Positions 7,864 to 15,645 of a stretch of 64,000 nt of DNA are shown one piece after another. The position numbers were made by a program, and so were the translations under genes. Numbering within the stretch: position 1 is the stretch's first letter; every line of letters begins with the position of its first letter. The stretch is taken from positions 1 to 64,000 of the forward strand of contig PHFL01000039.1 of NCBI GenBank assembly GCA_002794105.1. The letters are read 5' to 3'. The DNA comes from Candidatus Thermochlorobacter aerophilus (GTDB taxonomy: Bacteria > Bacteroidota > Chlorobiia > Chlorobiales > Thermochlorobacteraceae). Below the pieces are notes generated by a model. The model saw only the letters and a program-made list of their open reading frames with translations, ran no database searches and was not told where the DNA came from.

Positions 7864-8883
7864 TCACTTCCCGTTTAGAAATTTATCCCAGCGAAAGGCG
7901 TGGCGTTGAATTGTTTTTTTCTTAGCAACTTCTTCAGCTTTGTCCATCAAAAAGCGTGTCATGGTTTGAACAATCCAAGTGTAATTATCGTGCCCGACAG
8001 AGTGATAATCGGCGTCAGGTGCAGGATTCATGTAGTCAATGGCGTAGGGAATACCGTCGCGGACGGCAAACTCAATGGTATTGAGGTCATAGCCTAAGGC
8101 ATCGCAAATGTCTATGCAGTATTGGGTCATGGTTTTTTGCAAGGCTTCTGAAGGTGAAAACGGGGCTTGATAGCGCAAATGATGTGGGTTACGCGGCTCA
8201 TATGGCATGATATGAACATACTTTTTGCCGACACAGTAACAGCGATAATACTCTTCAAACGCAATATCTTCTTGCATTACCATGCAAATGGTGCCTGTCT
8301 GGTTATACCTTTCAAAAAACTCATGCGGGCTGTGAATCTTATAGACATGTTTCCATCCGCCTCCAGTAAAGGGCTTGAGCCAAAGCGGAAAGCCGACATA
8401 ATCGAAGCACTCTTGCCAATTGAGCGGATAGATGAGATTTCGCATGGATTCTGAAGTCGTGTTCGGTGGGTGCTCGTTGCTGGGCAAAATCACCGTTTTC
8501 GGAACGGGGATATTCATGCGCGTTGCCAGCGAGTAATTGAAGAACTTGTCGTCAGCGCTCCACCAAAACGGGTTATTGACCACATAGGTGCCGCTAAGCA
8601 CAGCATTCTTGAGATAGGCACGGTAAAAATCAATCTCATGAGAGATACGGTCAAGAATGACTGTGTAAGGGCAGGGCTCAGCCATTTTCAATCCACCTAT
8701 CTTGATAAACTCTGCAACAATGTTGCGCCTTTGTGCCTCAGCTTCACGATTGATGTTGGCAATAAGCCCTTCAGGAAAAGAATTTTCCTGACCGCGAAGA
8801 ATACCAATGCGCAACGGTTCAGCAGAAGATGAGGTGGAAAATGAAGTATCAGATGATTCGATTGTTTTTTTCCTTCTTGGCAT
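7864..8883 (-). CDS. ATP-grasp domain protein (RimK/glutathione-synthetase-like)
   Basis: 339 aa. A Ser-rich N-terminus is followed by a pre-ATP-grasp domain and an ATP-grasp fold: lysine-bearing 'FPLWLKPFTGGGWKHVYK', a central 'MVMQEDIAFEEYYRCY', and a metal-binding end 'IPYAIDYMNPAPDADY'. Such enzymes ligate a carboxylate to an amine or thiol through an acyl phosphate. No peptide, carrier or biosynthetic partner gene is adjacent, so the substrate cannot be read from context. The gene is divergent from the tolC-like gene across a 235-bp regulatory gap. The start at 8883 is the most upstream ATG; other starts in the Ser-rich tail are possible. Confidence 0.8.
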   Translation of the reverse strand: MPRRKKTIESSDTSFSTSSSAEPLRIGILRGQENSFPEGLIANINREAEAQRRNIVAEFIKIGGLKMAEPCPYTVILDRISHEIDFYRAYLKNAVLSGTYVVNNPFWWSADDKFFNYSLATRMNIPVPKTVILPSNEHPPNTTSESMRNLIYPLNWQECFDYVGFPLWLKPFTGGGWKHVYKIHSPHEFFERYNQTGTICMVMQEDIAFEEYYRCYCVGKKYVHIMPYEPRNPHHLRYQAPFSPSEALQKTMTQYCIDICDALGYDLNTIEFAVRDGIPYAIDYMNPAPDADYHSVGHDNYTWIVQTMTRFLMDKAEEVAKKKTIQRHAFRWDKFLNGK

Positions 8884-9001
8884 AGCAGTTTTTGAATTAG
8901 AGTGTCGTCAAAATCGGTTGCAAAAATAAAGTATGAAAATTTCAATCACGTAGCCTACGAAAGCAGGGGTGAAACTTTTGAGCAAATTTTGCCGTTCTGG
9001 C

Positions 9002-9037
9002 TGACCGCAAGTCAGTTTCTAACCGTGAGTCAGTTTT
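9002..9037 (+). promoter_or_regulatory. Tandem 18-bp operator-like repeat upstream of the TolC-type gene
   Basis: Two adjacent 18-bp units share 14 of 18 positions, with consensus T(G/A)ACCG(C/T)(A/G)AGTCAGTTT. The first also contains the inverted pair CTGAC-N5-GTCAG at 9001-9015. Direct plus inverted TGAC/GTCA elements are typical of TetR-family operators upstream of efflux genes. The element lies 82 bp before the tolC-like ATG, within the divergent region shared with the ATP-grasp gene. No regulator gene is next to it, so the binding protein is unknown. Confidence 0.5.
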
Positions 9038-9118
9038 TACCACGGCTTACTATTGCACAGCAAGTAAGATGCAACAGTAAAACTCAAAAAGACTTCTTAA
9101 AGCACATCTTTCAAAATT

Positions 9119-10498
9119 ATGAAATGTAGCTTACTCTGCGCGATGGTGCTATGGCTTTTCTTTAGCGCCAGTAGCACTGTTCAAGCACAAGTGCGTCGTC
9201 TTACGCTCAACGATGCGCTGTCGCTGGCTTTGGAATACAACCGTGAGTTGAAGGTTGCACGGTTAGAGCGAGAAAAATCAAATCAGAGTGTCAGAGAAGC
9301 GTGGGGCAATGTCTATCCCTCTCTTACTTTGACGGGACAATTTGCACACAGTTTCCGCAATACCAATTTCTTCATTTTCCCAGCTGGCTTTGGCGGACCG
9401 CCGGGGGCAGGCGGCGGTGGCACGACGGGACCAGTACAAATTGTAGCAACGGGTATCAATAGCATCAACGCTACGCTGCAGTTTACACAATCACTGTATC
9501 GCGGAGCAATCTGGGCTGGCATCAGAGCCTCGTCGGTTGTGTATGAAATCAGCGAAGAAAGCTACATCAGTGCAAAAGCAACAACGATAACAGAGGTCAA
9601 AAAAGCCTACTACGATGTCTTGATTGCACAGGAATCGGCACGGTTGATTGAACAGAGCATTGCACGAAATGAATTAGCACTGCAAGATGTACGTCAGCTC
9701 TACAGACAGGGACTTGCCGCTGATATCGACACACTACGAGCATTTGTGGCTGTCGAGAACTTGAAACCGCAACTTATCAAAGCGCTCAACGGTGTAGAGA
9801 CAGCAAAAATTGCACTCAAGGTCAAAATTGGCTTGCCAGCAGATGAAGAATTAGAGCTGACCGATTCACTCAAGTTTGAAGACAAAATAGGTGACCTGAC
9901 ATTTGCACAAGCCTACCAAGAGGCACTAGCAATGCGACCAGAAATCAAGCAGCTTGAGTTGCAAGTGCGTGCCAATGAAGAGCAGATTGCCGCCGAGTTT
10001 TCAAACTTTCTGCCCACATTAGATGCCTTTGTGCAGGCACAAGTGCTGACGCTGCAAACAGACTTCAACATTGGCTCTTATCAATGGGGTACCAATCTTG
10101 CGGCAGGTCTGCAACTCTCGGTGCCAATTTTTTCAGGCTTCCGCAATGATGCACGTCTGGCACGAGCAGAAATGGAAAAACGGCAAAATCAAACGCGCTT
10201 AGAAAACTTGCAAGAAATCATTCGTTCTGAAATTTCCGTCAGTCTCTCCAATGTGATGGAAGCCAAGAAAAGAATTGCAGTGCAAGCCACCACGGTGCAA
10301 TCGGCAGAGCGCAGCTACGCGCTCACACGCAGCCGACGCAAGCAAGGCATTGGCTCTCAGCTGGAACTGACCGACGCAGAACTGGCACTCAATCAAGCCA
10401 AAGTGAATTATCTGCAAGCCGTGTATGACTATCTGGTTGCGGTAGCAAACTTAGAAAAAGCGTTAGGCAGAGCAGGCAGGTTGCCCGAAACACGCTGA
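9119..10498 (+). CDS. TolC-family outer membrane efflux protein
   Basis: 459 aa with a signal peptide ending 'STVQAQV', followed by 'LTLNDALSLALEYNRELKVA', the standard first helix of the outer membrane efflux protein domain. Two internally similar alpha-helical/beta repeats follow, the second beginning around 'ALAMRPEIKQLELQV'. The end 'VAVANLEKALGR' is typical. A Gly/Pro-rich insert near residue 90 (GGPPGAGGGG) falls at the position of an extracellular loop. The protein would trimerise as the outer-membrane duct for a type I or RND pump, but no adaptor or pump gene is adjacent. A strong hairpin follows the stop. Confidence 0.9.
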   Translation: MKCSLLCAMVLWLFFSASSTVQAQVRRLTLNDALSLALEYNRELKVARLEREKSNQSVREAWGNVYPSLTLTGQFAHSFRNTNFFIFPAGFGGPPGAGGGGTTGPVQIVATGINSINATLQFTQSLYRGAIWAGIRASSVVYEISEESYISAKATTITEVKKAYYDVLIAQESARLIEQSIARNELALQDVRQLYRQGLAADIDTLRAFVAVENLKPQLIKALNGVETAKIALKVKIGLPADEELELTDSLKFEDKIGDLTFAQAYQEALAMRPEIKQLELQVRANEEQIAAEFSNFLPTLDAFVQAQVLTLQTDFNIGSYQWGTNLAAGLQLSVPIFSGFRNDARLARAEMEKRQNQTRLENLQEIIRSEISVSLSNVMEAKKRIAVQATTVQSAERSYALTRSRRKQGIGSQLELTDAELALNQAKVNYLQAVYDYLVAVANLEKALGRAGRLPETR

Positions 10499-10528
10499 AG
10501 ACTTGCACGCAGTGCGCAGCAAATCACT

Positions 10529-10578
10529 TGATGAAGCCATGAGCATGATGGAATAAAGTTGGACTCATGGCTTCATCA
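10529..10578. terminator. Hairpin between convergent genes (bidirectional terminator-like)
   Basis: A perfect 15-bp inverted repeat: TGATGAAGCCATGAG (10529-10543) pairs with its complement at 10564-10578 across a 20-nt loop. It sits between the stop of the TolC-type gene and the stop of the 2-oxoglutarate dehydrogenase gene, where it can fold in transcripts of both strands. U-runs are weak, so termination is inferred from position and stem strength. Confidence 0.6.
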
Positions 10579-10582
10579 TCAT

Positions 10583-13129
10583 TCAACTTAGGGCTTCACG
10601 CACCAATGCGGCTTGCTCTTGCTCGTGTTTTTTGATATACCCCGTGGCTGGGCTTGCTGAAGCAGGACGACCCACATATCGTAGCGTCTGTCCGGGCAAG
10701 AGCTGTTCAGAAAGCAAGGGCATAATGAACGACCATGCGCCCATATTCTTTGGCTCTTCTTGCACCCAGAAAACTTCCTTGGCAGAGCGATATTTTTCAA
10801 GCAGATGTGCAATGCGCTTTTCTGGATAAGGATAAAGCTGTTCTACTCGCAAAATGACAATGTCTGGCTTGACCATGCGGCGTCGCTCTTGCAAAAGGTC
10901 GTAGTAGACTTTGCCCGAACAGAACAAAATGCGACGAGGCGATTCAATCTCATCGACTTCATCGAGCACATTTCTAAACTTGCCTTCAAGCAATTCGGTA
11001 ACGGGTGATACAGCAAGCGGATGGCGCAGCAAGCTCTTCGGTGTCATCACTATCAACGGCTTGATGTTGCCAGCATAGACCTGACGACGCAGCAAGTGGA
11101 AATACTGCGCAGGTGTGGTGCAATTTACCACTTGCATATTCACTTCTGCACAAAGCTGCAAAAAGCGCTCCAGTCGTGCCGAGGAGTGCTCCGGTCCTTG
11201 ACCTTCGTAGCCGTGTGGCAATAGCAAGACCAAGCCTGAAGGCTGTCCCCACTTCGATTCTGTGCTGGAAATGAACTGGTCAATGATAATTTGAGCACCG
11301 TTGGCAAAGTCGCCAAATTGGGCTTCCCAGATGGTTAAAGTCAGTGGGTCGGCAACACTGTAGCCGAACTCGAAGCCCATGGCGGCAAATTCTGAAAGCA
11401 AGCTATCATTGACATAAAATGGAGCTTGATGCGGTGAAATATGTTTGAGAGGCGTGTATTCTTCGCCCGTCTCTGTGTCGAAGAGCGAAAGATGCCGCTG
11501 GCTAAAGGTGCCGCGCGTACTGTCTTGTCCGCTAAGACGCACAGGGTAGCCTTCAAGCAAAAGGGTGCCGAATGCCAAAGCCTCTGCAAATGCCCAGTCG
11601 AGCATGGTTTGTAGAGCATGTTCGCCTAAGAGTTGTGCGCGTTTAGCAAACTGTTGCTCCAGTTTTTTATTCAGGTTAAAGCCTTTAGGCAAATTCAGCA
11701 TAGCGCGCACTACGGTTTGCAACTGCTCGAGCGTTGTGTGCGTCGCTGGAGATTTGCCGCGGTAGCGAGCAACAATTTCTCTGGGGTCAACTGCCAGTGG
11801 CAAATCGGCTCGGGCTTCGGTTTTCCGCTCATGCTCTTGTGCCATGGCTTTGGCTTTTTCTGAAGCCTGGTCAAGAGTGCGGCGGAAGTCTTCCATCATG
11901 GCGCGGGCATCTTCAGGCGTTAAGATGCCTTCGCGGATGAGTTGCTGTTCGTATAGCTCACGCACAGAGGGATGTTCGCGGATACGCCGATATAGTACAG
12001 GTTGCGTGTAGCCCGGGTCGTCGCCTTCGTTGTGTCCATGGCGGCGGTAGCAGAGCATGTCAATGACCACATCGCTATTGAACGTCATGCGGTAGTCGAG
12101 AGCAAGCTTTGCAACAATCAAGCAAGCTTCTGGGTCGTCGCCATTGACATGAAAAATTGGGGCTTGCACCATCTTTGCCACATCTGTAGCGTAGAGCGTA
12201 GAGCGTGCATCGTTTGGCGTGGTTGTAAATCCAATTTGATTGTTGATAATGAGGTGAATGGTGCCGCCTGTAGTATAGCCTTCCAGTTGAGAAAGATTAA
12301 GCGTTTCAGTTACAACGCCTTGACCAGCAAATGCAGCATCGCCATGGATAAGAAGCGGAATGACACGATTGCGCTTGGTATCGTTCATGCGGTCTTGCTT
12401 GGCGCGCACGATTCCTTCGACAACAGGATTGACCGCCTCAAGATGACTGGGATTAGAGGCAACCGATATTTTGATTTCCTTACCATCGTAACCAATTCGA
12501 GTACCAGTGGCACCTAAGTGGTATTTTACATCGCCGGAGCCTTGTGTGAGGTAATCGGCTTTCATAGGTAGCGGCTTGCCTTCAAACTCCACAAAGAGCG
12601 TCTCGTATGGCTTACCTACAATGTTGGTCAGAACATTGAGGCGACCGCGATGCGCCATACCAATTACAACCTCTTTGACATCATAGCGCGTAGCCTCTTT
12701 GATGAGAAAATCAATAATTGCAATGGCAGATTCACCGCCCTCAATTGAGAAGCGCTTGTGCCCCAGATATTTGGTGTGCAAATATCGTTCAAACCCTTCG
12801 GCGCGAACCAAATTTTGATAGATAGCCAGCTTATCCTCTTTTGAAAATTGAAGTTGTTCAGAGCGATTTTCAATATGGCGTTGAATCCAGCGTTTTTGTT
12901 CGAGCGACTGGATGTTCATATACTCCACGCCTATTTTTTCACAATAGGCTTTGCGGACCTTCTCTAAAATCTCACGCAGCGTCATCGCAGGTTTATCACC
13001 AAAGTTGGTCGTGATAAACACTCGGTCAAGGTCCCAAATGGTAAGGTCGTAAAAGTCAGGTTCGAGTTCGGGATGGTAGTGTGGCTTATACTCCAGCGGA
13101 TTGATGTTGGCAATCAGGTGTCCGCGCAC
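10583..13129 (-). CDS. kgd: Kgd-like 2-oxoglutarate dehydrogenase, E1 part (3' piece of a frame-split gene)
   Basis: Thiamine-diphosphate-dependent E1 component that decarboxylates 2-oxoglutarate in the oxidative TCA cycle. It shows 'YDLTIWDLDRVF', 'KRFSIEGGESAI', 'VVIGMAHRGRLNVL', 'SGDVKYHLGATG', the ThDP/Mg region from 'HGDAAFAGQG' to 'INNQIGFTTTP', and the transketolase-like C-terminal half ('GQDSTRGTFSQRHLSLFD'). The frame opens with GTG in 'RGHLIANINPLEY', but in Kgd/SucA proteins this sequence directly follows 'VMQLINSYR', which ends the overlapping upstream frame. The pair is thus one gene broken by one base near 13137. Combined length would be about 1255 aa, the size of mycobacterial Kgd. 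Confidence 0.93.
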   Translation of the reverse strand: MRGHLIANINPLEYKPHYHPELEPDFYDLTIWDLDRVFITTNFGDKPAMTLREILEKVRKAYCEKIGVEYMNIQSLEQKRWIQRHIENRSEQLQFSKEDKLAIYQNLVRAEGFERYLHTKYLGHKRFSIEGGESAIAIIDFLIKEATRYDVKEVVIGMAHRGRLNVLTNIVGKPYETLFVEFEGKPLPMKADYLTQGSGDVKYHLGATGTRIGYDGKEIKISVASNPSHLEAVNPVVEGIVRAKQDRMNDTKRNRVIPLLIHGDAAFAGQGVVTETLNLSQLEGYTTGGTIHLIINNQIGFTTTPNDARSTLYATDVAKMVQAPIFHVNGDDPEACLIVAKLALDYRMTFNSDVVIDMLCYRRHGHNEGDDPGYTQPVLYRRIREHPSVRELYEQQLIREGILTPEDARAMMEDFRRTLDQASEKAKAMAQEHERKTEARADLPLAVDPREIVARYRGKSPATHTTLEQLQTVVRAMLNLPKGFNLNKKLEQQFAKRAQLLGEHALQTMLDWAFAEALAFGTLLLEGYPVRLSGQDSTRGTFSQRHLSLFDTETGEEYTPLKHISPHQAPFYVNDSLLSEFAAMGFEFGYSVADPLTLTIWEAQFGDFANGAQIIIDQFISSTESKWGQPSGLVLLLPHGYEGQGPEHSSARLERFLQLCAEVNMQVVNCTTPAQYFHLLRRQVYAGNIKPLIVMTPKSLLRHPLAVSPVTELLEGKFRNVLDEVDEIESPRRILFCSGKVYYDLLQERRRMVKPDIVILRVEQLYPYPEKRIAHLLEKYRSAKEVFWVQEEPKNMGAWSFIMPLLSEQLLPGQTLRYVGRPASASPATGYIKKHEQEQAALVREALS

Positions 13130-14351
13130 GCGGTAGGGAGTTAATCAATTGCATTACGCGAGCTTGCTTGCGCACAGCTTCTTCAGTGCCAAGGCTATCA
13201 ATCAAACCAAGTCGTGATTTGTCAATACAATGCCGAAATGGGCGATGCGGCGCCGACATTGCCGCAAAGATTTCGTCGTAGAAGTTGTCTTCTCCCAAAA
13301 GCAAGTGATGGATGTAAGCCAGAAGCTCACCTGACTCAGCACCTTGAATAATGCGATGGTCGTAAGTGCTGGTCAGGGTCATAACTTTGCTGATGCCCAG
13401 CTGTGAAAGCGTCTGTGGCGACATGCCATGATACTCTGCAGGATAGTCAATAGCACCAGCGGCGATGATGACACTTTGACCTTGCATCAGGCGAGGCACA
13501 CTCATCACTGTGCCAATGGTGCCCGGATTCGTCAGCGAAACTGTTGTACCTTGAAAGTCGGCGGGTTCAAGTTGGTTTTTGCGTGCCCTTTCTATCAGTC
13601 GGTTGTAGGCATCAAAAAATTGTGAAAAGTTCATCAACTCTGCACGCTTGATATTGGGCACCACCAGCGAGCGTGAGCCATCTTTGCGAGTAAGGTCAAT
13701 TGCAATGCCAAGATTGATATGAGCGCGCTCAATGCGCTGTGCCTTCCCTGAAACTACCGCATATGTAGCGTTGAGCGAAGGATACTTTTTGAAGGCTTTG
13801 ACAATAGCCCAAGCAATCAAATGGGTGAAAGCGGCTTTGCCGCGCCCAATCAGTTGCAGGTGCTGGTTCAAAATCAAACGGTTTTCTTCAAGCGCCTTAA
13901 CGGGAATCGTGCGCACCGAGGTAGCAGTCGGTACACCGAGCGAAAGTTCCATGTTTTGCGCAATCAGTGCCGACACTCCAGAGAGGGGTTTGGCGCGGTC
14001 ATCAATGTCCAAATTGAGCTCAGCCAGCGAAGTGTAGCTCGGTGAGGCGACTTTGGGTGAAGGTGCTGCAATAGGTGTTGAGCCCAACGACGAGTTGCTG
14101 TAGTGAGTTCCGTTCGTGCTTGTCTCAAGGTGCGAACCGTTATGTGAAGTATGAGTTTCTAAAGCATTGAGGTCTAGCGACCCGGATTCAAGCGCTTGGA
14201 AAAAGTTGCGCCAATCATTGCGAAGAAGTGAAGGGTCTTTAAGGTACTGGGTATAGAGTTCATGGACAAATGTCGTGTTAGGTCCGAAAATCTCAACGAG
14301 TTTTTCTTTTAGAGAATCTGGTATGTCAGCAGTTGCCATAGCTAAATTCAA
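13086..14351 (-). CDS. kgd: Kgd-like 2-oxoglutarate dehydrogenase, N-terminal and E2-like part (5' piece of a frame-split gene)
   Basis: Holds the N-terminal segment of 2-oxoglutarate dehydrogenase ('FVHELYTQYLKDPSLLRNDW'), a Ser/Thr-rich linker of about 80 residues, and a dihydrolipoamide-succinyltransferase-like catalytic domain. The latter has 'SLTNPGTIGTVMSVPRLM' and the active-site signature 'TYDHRIIQGAESGE'. There is no lipoyl domain, as in actinobacterial Kgd. The final 15 residues ('LPRARTPDCQHQSAGV') have left the family frame; homology continues in the overlapping frame that starts at 13129. Two tRNA-Leu genes lie upstream on the same strand. Either a damaged gene, an assembly error, or recoding. 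Confidence 0.9.
   Translation of the reverse strand: MNLAMATADIPDSLKEKLVEIFGPNTTFVHELYTQYLKDPSLLRNDWRNFFQALESGSLDLNALETHTSHNGSHLETSTNGTHYSNSSLGSTPIAAPSPKVASPSYTSLAELNLDIDDRAKPLSGVSALIAQNMELSLGVPTATSVRTIPVKALEENRLILNQHLQLIGRGKAAFTHLIAWAIVKAFKKYPSLNATYAVVSGKAQRIERAHINLGIAIDLTRKDGSRSLVVPNIKRAELMNFSQFFDAYNRLIERARKNQLEPADFQGTTVSLTNPGTIGTVMSVPRLMQGQSVIIAAGAIDYPAEYHGMSPQTLSQLGISKVMTLTSTYDHRIIQGAESGELLAYIHHLLLGEDNFYDEIFAAMSAPHRPFRHCIDKSRLGLIDSLGTEEAVRKQARVMQLINSLPRARTPDCQHQSAGV
13136..13138 (-). other. Single-base frame break inside kgd
   Basis: On the minus strand the sequence reads AAC TCC C TAC CGC GTG CGC. Removing one C of the CCC run restores N-S-Y-R-V-R-G-H-L, the expected continuous Kgd sequence. 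The shift is therefore one extra base in a three-C run. No classical +1 slippery codon with a stop or a rare codon is present at this point, which favours mutation or consensus error over programmed frameshifting. Confidence 0.75.
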
Positions 14352-14422
14352 GTAAGTTTAGTGGTGATGCAAAAAGCTTGCATAGATAATCCTTTGTCAA
14401 CGGTTTTGCAAAGGGAGAAGTT

Positions 14423-14452
14423 CTACTTAGGGTTCAGAGGGAACTGAAGTAG
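14423..14452 (-). terminator. Hairpin downstream of the tRNA-Leu pair
   Basis: On the minus strand CTACTT-CA-GTTC pairs with GAAC-CCT-AAGTAG around a short loop, 16 nt past the 3' end of tRNA-Leu(CAA), followed by a pyrimidine-rich stretch. Its position suggests termination or 3' processing of the tRNA transcript upstream of kgd. Confidence 0.4.
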
Positions 14453-14467
14453 GGAGAGAAGCAGATG

Positions 14468-14554
14468 TGCCGAAGGCGAGAGTCGAACTCGCACGAAGTT
14501 TTTAACTTCGCCAGATTTTGAGTCTGGTGCGTCTGCCAATTCCGCCACTTCGGC
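14468..14554 (-). tRNA. tRNA-Leu (CAA)
   Basis: 87-nt class II tRNA with a long variable arm. The acceptor stem is GCCGAAG/CTTCGGC and the anticodon stem CCAGA/TCTGG, with loop CTCAAAA giving anticodon CAA for UUG codons. The variable arm CGAAGTT..AACTTCG and the T loop TTCGACT are present. Discriminator A; CCA not encoded. It lies 15 bp downstream of a second tRNA-Leu on the same strand. Confidence 0.95.
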
Positions 14555-14569
14555 AAAGACGAGAATCAG

Positions 14570-14651
14570 TGCGAGAGGAGGGACTTGAACCCACACGCCT
14601 TGCGGCACTGGCTTCTAAGACCAGCGCGTCTGCCAGTTCCGCCACTCTCGC
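14570..14651 (-). tRNA. tRNA-Leu (TAG)
   Basis: 82-nt class II tRNA. The acceptor stem is GCGAGAG/CTCTCGC and the anticodon stem CTGGT/GCCAG, with loop CTTAGAA giving anticodon UAG for CUN codons. A variable arm TGCCGC-AA-GGCG and T loop TTCAAGT are visible. Discriminator A; CCA not encoded. Forms a tandem leucine pair with tRNA-Leu(CAA). Confidence 0.95.
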
Positions 14652-14851
14652 TTGCAAAGCTTCTTCTGGAAACTGGGAGTGTAAGATACAACAAACTTAT
14701 TAATTCTGCAAACCGCTCCATCATAGGCAGCTGCAAAGCAAGTGCAGTGGCATAAATAAAACGAGAACAGTAGCAACTGTTGTTTGTGTCATGATGTAAA
14801 AGAGCTTTATTTTCTGATGAAGTAGCGACAAGTCCAAAACAAGATACCACA

Positions 14852-15625
14852 ATGATAAGAGTGGAAAATCTAACCAAAGTGTTCGGGCGTGGCACACCCA
14901 ACGAAATCTACGCGCTCGATAGAGTAAATCTGACTATTGAGGAAGGAGATTTTGCCGTCGTCATCGGTGTCAATGGTAGTGGGAAATCTACATTGCTTAA
15001 TGCTATTGCGGGCAGTATCATTTGTGACTCAGGCAAAATATTCATTGACAATGTCGATGTCACAAAAGACCCTGACTACAAGCGTGCAAAGTATATTGGA
15101 AGGGTGTTTCAAAATCCATACATGGGTACAGCACCCAATATGACGATTGCGGAGAATATGCAGATGGCATCGCTGCGCGGAGAAAGCAAAAGATTGAGCA
15201 TTGGGCTATCTAAGCAACGGCGAGAGTTCTTGCGTGAAAAATTGGCTGAATTGCAAATGGGACTGGAAAACCGAATGGATACCCCGATTGGACTGTTGTC
15301 AGGCGGACAGCGGCAGGCGGTAACACTTCTGATGGCAGCCATGCGTCGACCAAAGATTTTACTGCTCGATGAGCACACTGCAGCACTGGACCCCATTTCT
15401 GGTGAACAGGTTCTCTTCATTACTCAACAGCTGATTGAGCGCTATAACCTAACAGCCTTGATGGTCACGCACTCTATGAATCATGCCGTGCGGTTCGGTA
15501 ACCGCGTCATCATGATGAACTTAGGTGATGTAGCTTGTGATATTCGTGGCGAAGAAAAGCTCTCACTTACTGAAGAAAGCCTGCTGAAACGCTTCAATGA
15601 ACGCCACATTCACTATATCTACTAA
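14852..15625 (+). CDS. ABC transporter ATP-binding protein (COG1101 type), orphan
   Basis: 257-aa nucleotide-binding protein with Walker A 'GVNGSGKST', signature 'LLSGGQRQAVTLLMAAMRR', Walker B 'ILLLDEHTAALDP' and switch His in 'MVTHSMNHA'. The longer loop before the signature and the 'DEHTAALDP' form match the COG1101 family, which normally pairs with a BPD-type permease and a periplasmic binding protein in putative tryptophan/tyrosine-type importers. Neither partner is here: tRNA genes lie upstream and photolyase 20 bp downstream. It might serve permeases elsewhere; a link to the two ABC-2 permease halves in this window is possible but not supported by family. Confidence 0.85.
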   Translation: MIRVENLTKVFGRGTPNEIYALDRVNLTIEEGDFAVVIGVNGSGKSTLLNAIAGSIICDSGKIFIDNVDVTKDPDYKRAKYIGRVFQNPYMGTAPNMTIAENMQMASLRGESKRLSIGLSKQRREFLREKLAELQMGLENRMDTPIGLLSGGQRQAVTLLMAAMRRPKILLLDEHTAALDPISGEQVLFITQQLIERYNLTALMVTHSMNHAVRFGNRVIMMNLGDVACDIRGEEKLSLTEESLLKRFNERHIHYIY

Positions 15626-15645
15626 GTCCATACATACTGCTCTCA

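Noticed and set aside
13129-13129. GTG as a genuine start of a separate sucA gene
   Set aside because: Family sequence continues directly upstream in the other frame, so the GTG is internal to a split gene rather than a true start.
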